Source: Deltaproteobacteria bacterium
Lineage (GTDB): Bacteria > Desulfobacterota > Binatia > UBA12015
Assembly (NCBI GenBank): GCA_016874715.1
Contig: VGTK01000029.1
Location: 1 to 42,297 of the forward strand
Direction: 5' to 3'
Length of the DNA: 42,297 nucleotides
The notes beneath the pieces are model-generated. The model worked only from the letters and a program-made list of their open reading frames with translations. It did not search any database and was not told the origin of the DNA. The translations under genes were made by a program, and so were the position numbers. Positions 41,645 through 42,297 of the stretch are shown here, piece by piece; the stretch's first letter is position 1, and each line of letters starts with the position of its first letter.

Positions 41645-42297
41645 CTACAGTTCACGTCGCACGATGCGAGCGCGTGCATCCTGGAGGGCGGGGATTACGG
41701 TGTTCCAGAGGTACTGGCGGTTAGGTCCCCGACTCAGATCGCCCCAGAAGTACTTTGGACTAGATGGGTGTGCCAGCGACACGACCACGCATCGCCCCCC
41801 CTCATATGTCGCGACTGAGTTCGTGCCGGTACCCCCTGGCACAGGTGTGTTGCTATCGAAGGCCCCGCGAATCGCGTCGCCGTGAGTAATGGTTTGGATC
41901 ACCACTATCGTTGGCTGGAGAACCCGAAGTGTCTCCTGGAAGTGCTTCGCACACTTCTCTTGCATGACATCCGTCCCATGACCTTGAGAGGTGGCGCCGA
42001 ACGTAGCCGAGCACAGCAGGAAGTTGGTCAGCGCGAAGCACTCAAGGATGTGGTACTTGTTGACCGTCAACGGCAGTTACCCACTCTCCCGCAAAGTCGT
42101 CTCCTGGATCCCCGCCGAACAAGACTCGCAAAGCTGAAGTCGTTCCGCGCATGTGAGGGTTTCGCCCTGGATGGTTCGGCCCCTCGATATTGAACCGGTT
42201 GATGAGATAACACCCGGCGATCTCGTTCTGGCGCTCTGGAAGTAGAACCCGGGCAGGGGGAGCGCCGACTTCTTGTCCGACAACCATGATGCGAAAG
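41645..42297 (-). pseudogene. Uracil-DNA-glycosylase-fold protein, frameshifted and cut by the window end
   Basis: Two minus-strand frames join into one protein. From the right edge, one frame reads FRIMVVGQEVGAP (the typical GQEPG-like opening), NRFNIEGPNHPG and FGGDPGDDFAGEWVT, ending at a TGA near 42042. The other frame starts at about 42070 and continues with HILECFALTNFLLC, CAKHFQETLRVLQPTIVVIQ and SLAHPSSPKYFWGD to TAG 41645. The switch lies within about 42042-42075 and equals one extra base or two missing. The group is UDG-superfamily-like and often found with mobile defence genes. A sequencing indel is possible. Confidence 0.5.

Noticed and set aside
5..42290. Hundreds of long Arg-, Ala- and Gly-rich open frames antisense to or offset from the genes above
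   Set aside because: They are a by-product of very high GC. They lack domains and sensible ribosome sites, and their composition is that of shadow frames.

Overview
The window is high-GC chromosomal DNA, roughly 70 percent GC by eye. Codons almost always end in G or C, and genes are dense with many ATGA/GTGA overlaps. It has no rRNA, tRNA or CRISPR array that I can see. Signal peptides, a sigma-54-type promoter, DUF1566 and thaumatin-like secreted proteins, and CoA-based catabolic genes suggest a Gram-negative, aerobic environmental bacterium of the Desulfobacterota/Binatota/Myxococcota sort. That placement is inference only.

Layout. 0-2.1 kb: the 3' part of a CopD-like membrane protein, a truncated acyltransferase remnant and a small secreted protein. 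2.1-10.7 kb: a carbohydrate locus with a discoidin/six-hairpin glycosidase on the minus strand, divergent from an SbmA/YddA-like transporter (ATPase domain degenerate, coding frame broken by one in-frame TAG) and a GH94-type glycoside phosphorylase. 10.7-12.9 kb: an internally shortened AAE-type transporter and an AI-2E family permease. 13-18 kb: a 5'-truncated secreted protein, an animal-type COMT-like methyltransferase, a duplicated CxC secreted protein, a membrane-inserted metallophosphoesterase and a secreted SGNH hydrolase. 18-26.6 kb: a DUF2256/flavin-reductase pair ending in a 32-bp tandem repeat, two GSTs, an alpha/beta hydrolase, a deazaflavin-type nitroreductase, an aldehyde dehydrogenase, a double HCCA-isomerase-like protein and an MBL hydrolase. 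This reads as a detoxification/catabolic neighbourhood.

26.6-31.3 kb: a near-consensus sigma-54 promoter before two tiny ORFs, a PQQ/TIG propeller protein, an enoyl-CoA hydratase, a DUF1566 gene with an in-frame TAG and an unknown secreted Cys-rich protein. 31.5-38.5 kb: a compact catabolic operon of thiolase-like lipid-transfer protein, DUF35 protein, two class III CoA-transferases (only the first keeps the catalytic Asp), a TetR remnant, cytochrome P450 and amidohydrolase. Its likely role is side-chain or ring degradation of a hydrophobic CoA-activated compound; the substrate cannot be read from sequence.

38.7-42.3 kb: a scarred accessory region with a thaumatin-like gene lacking its 5' end, coding remnants, an antitoxin-like orphan, an IS66-type tnpA fragment, a 5'-truncated DUF4357 protein and a frameshifted uracil-DNA-glycosylase-fold protein.

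The points I rate highest are the two in-frame TAG codons in otherwise intact genes (with two ordinary TAG stops as counter-evidence to recoding), the pseudo-ATPase transporter beside a phosphorylase, the asymmetric CoA-transferase pair and the sigma-54 promoter driving tiny ORFs. I found no single system that I could call clearly new.
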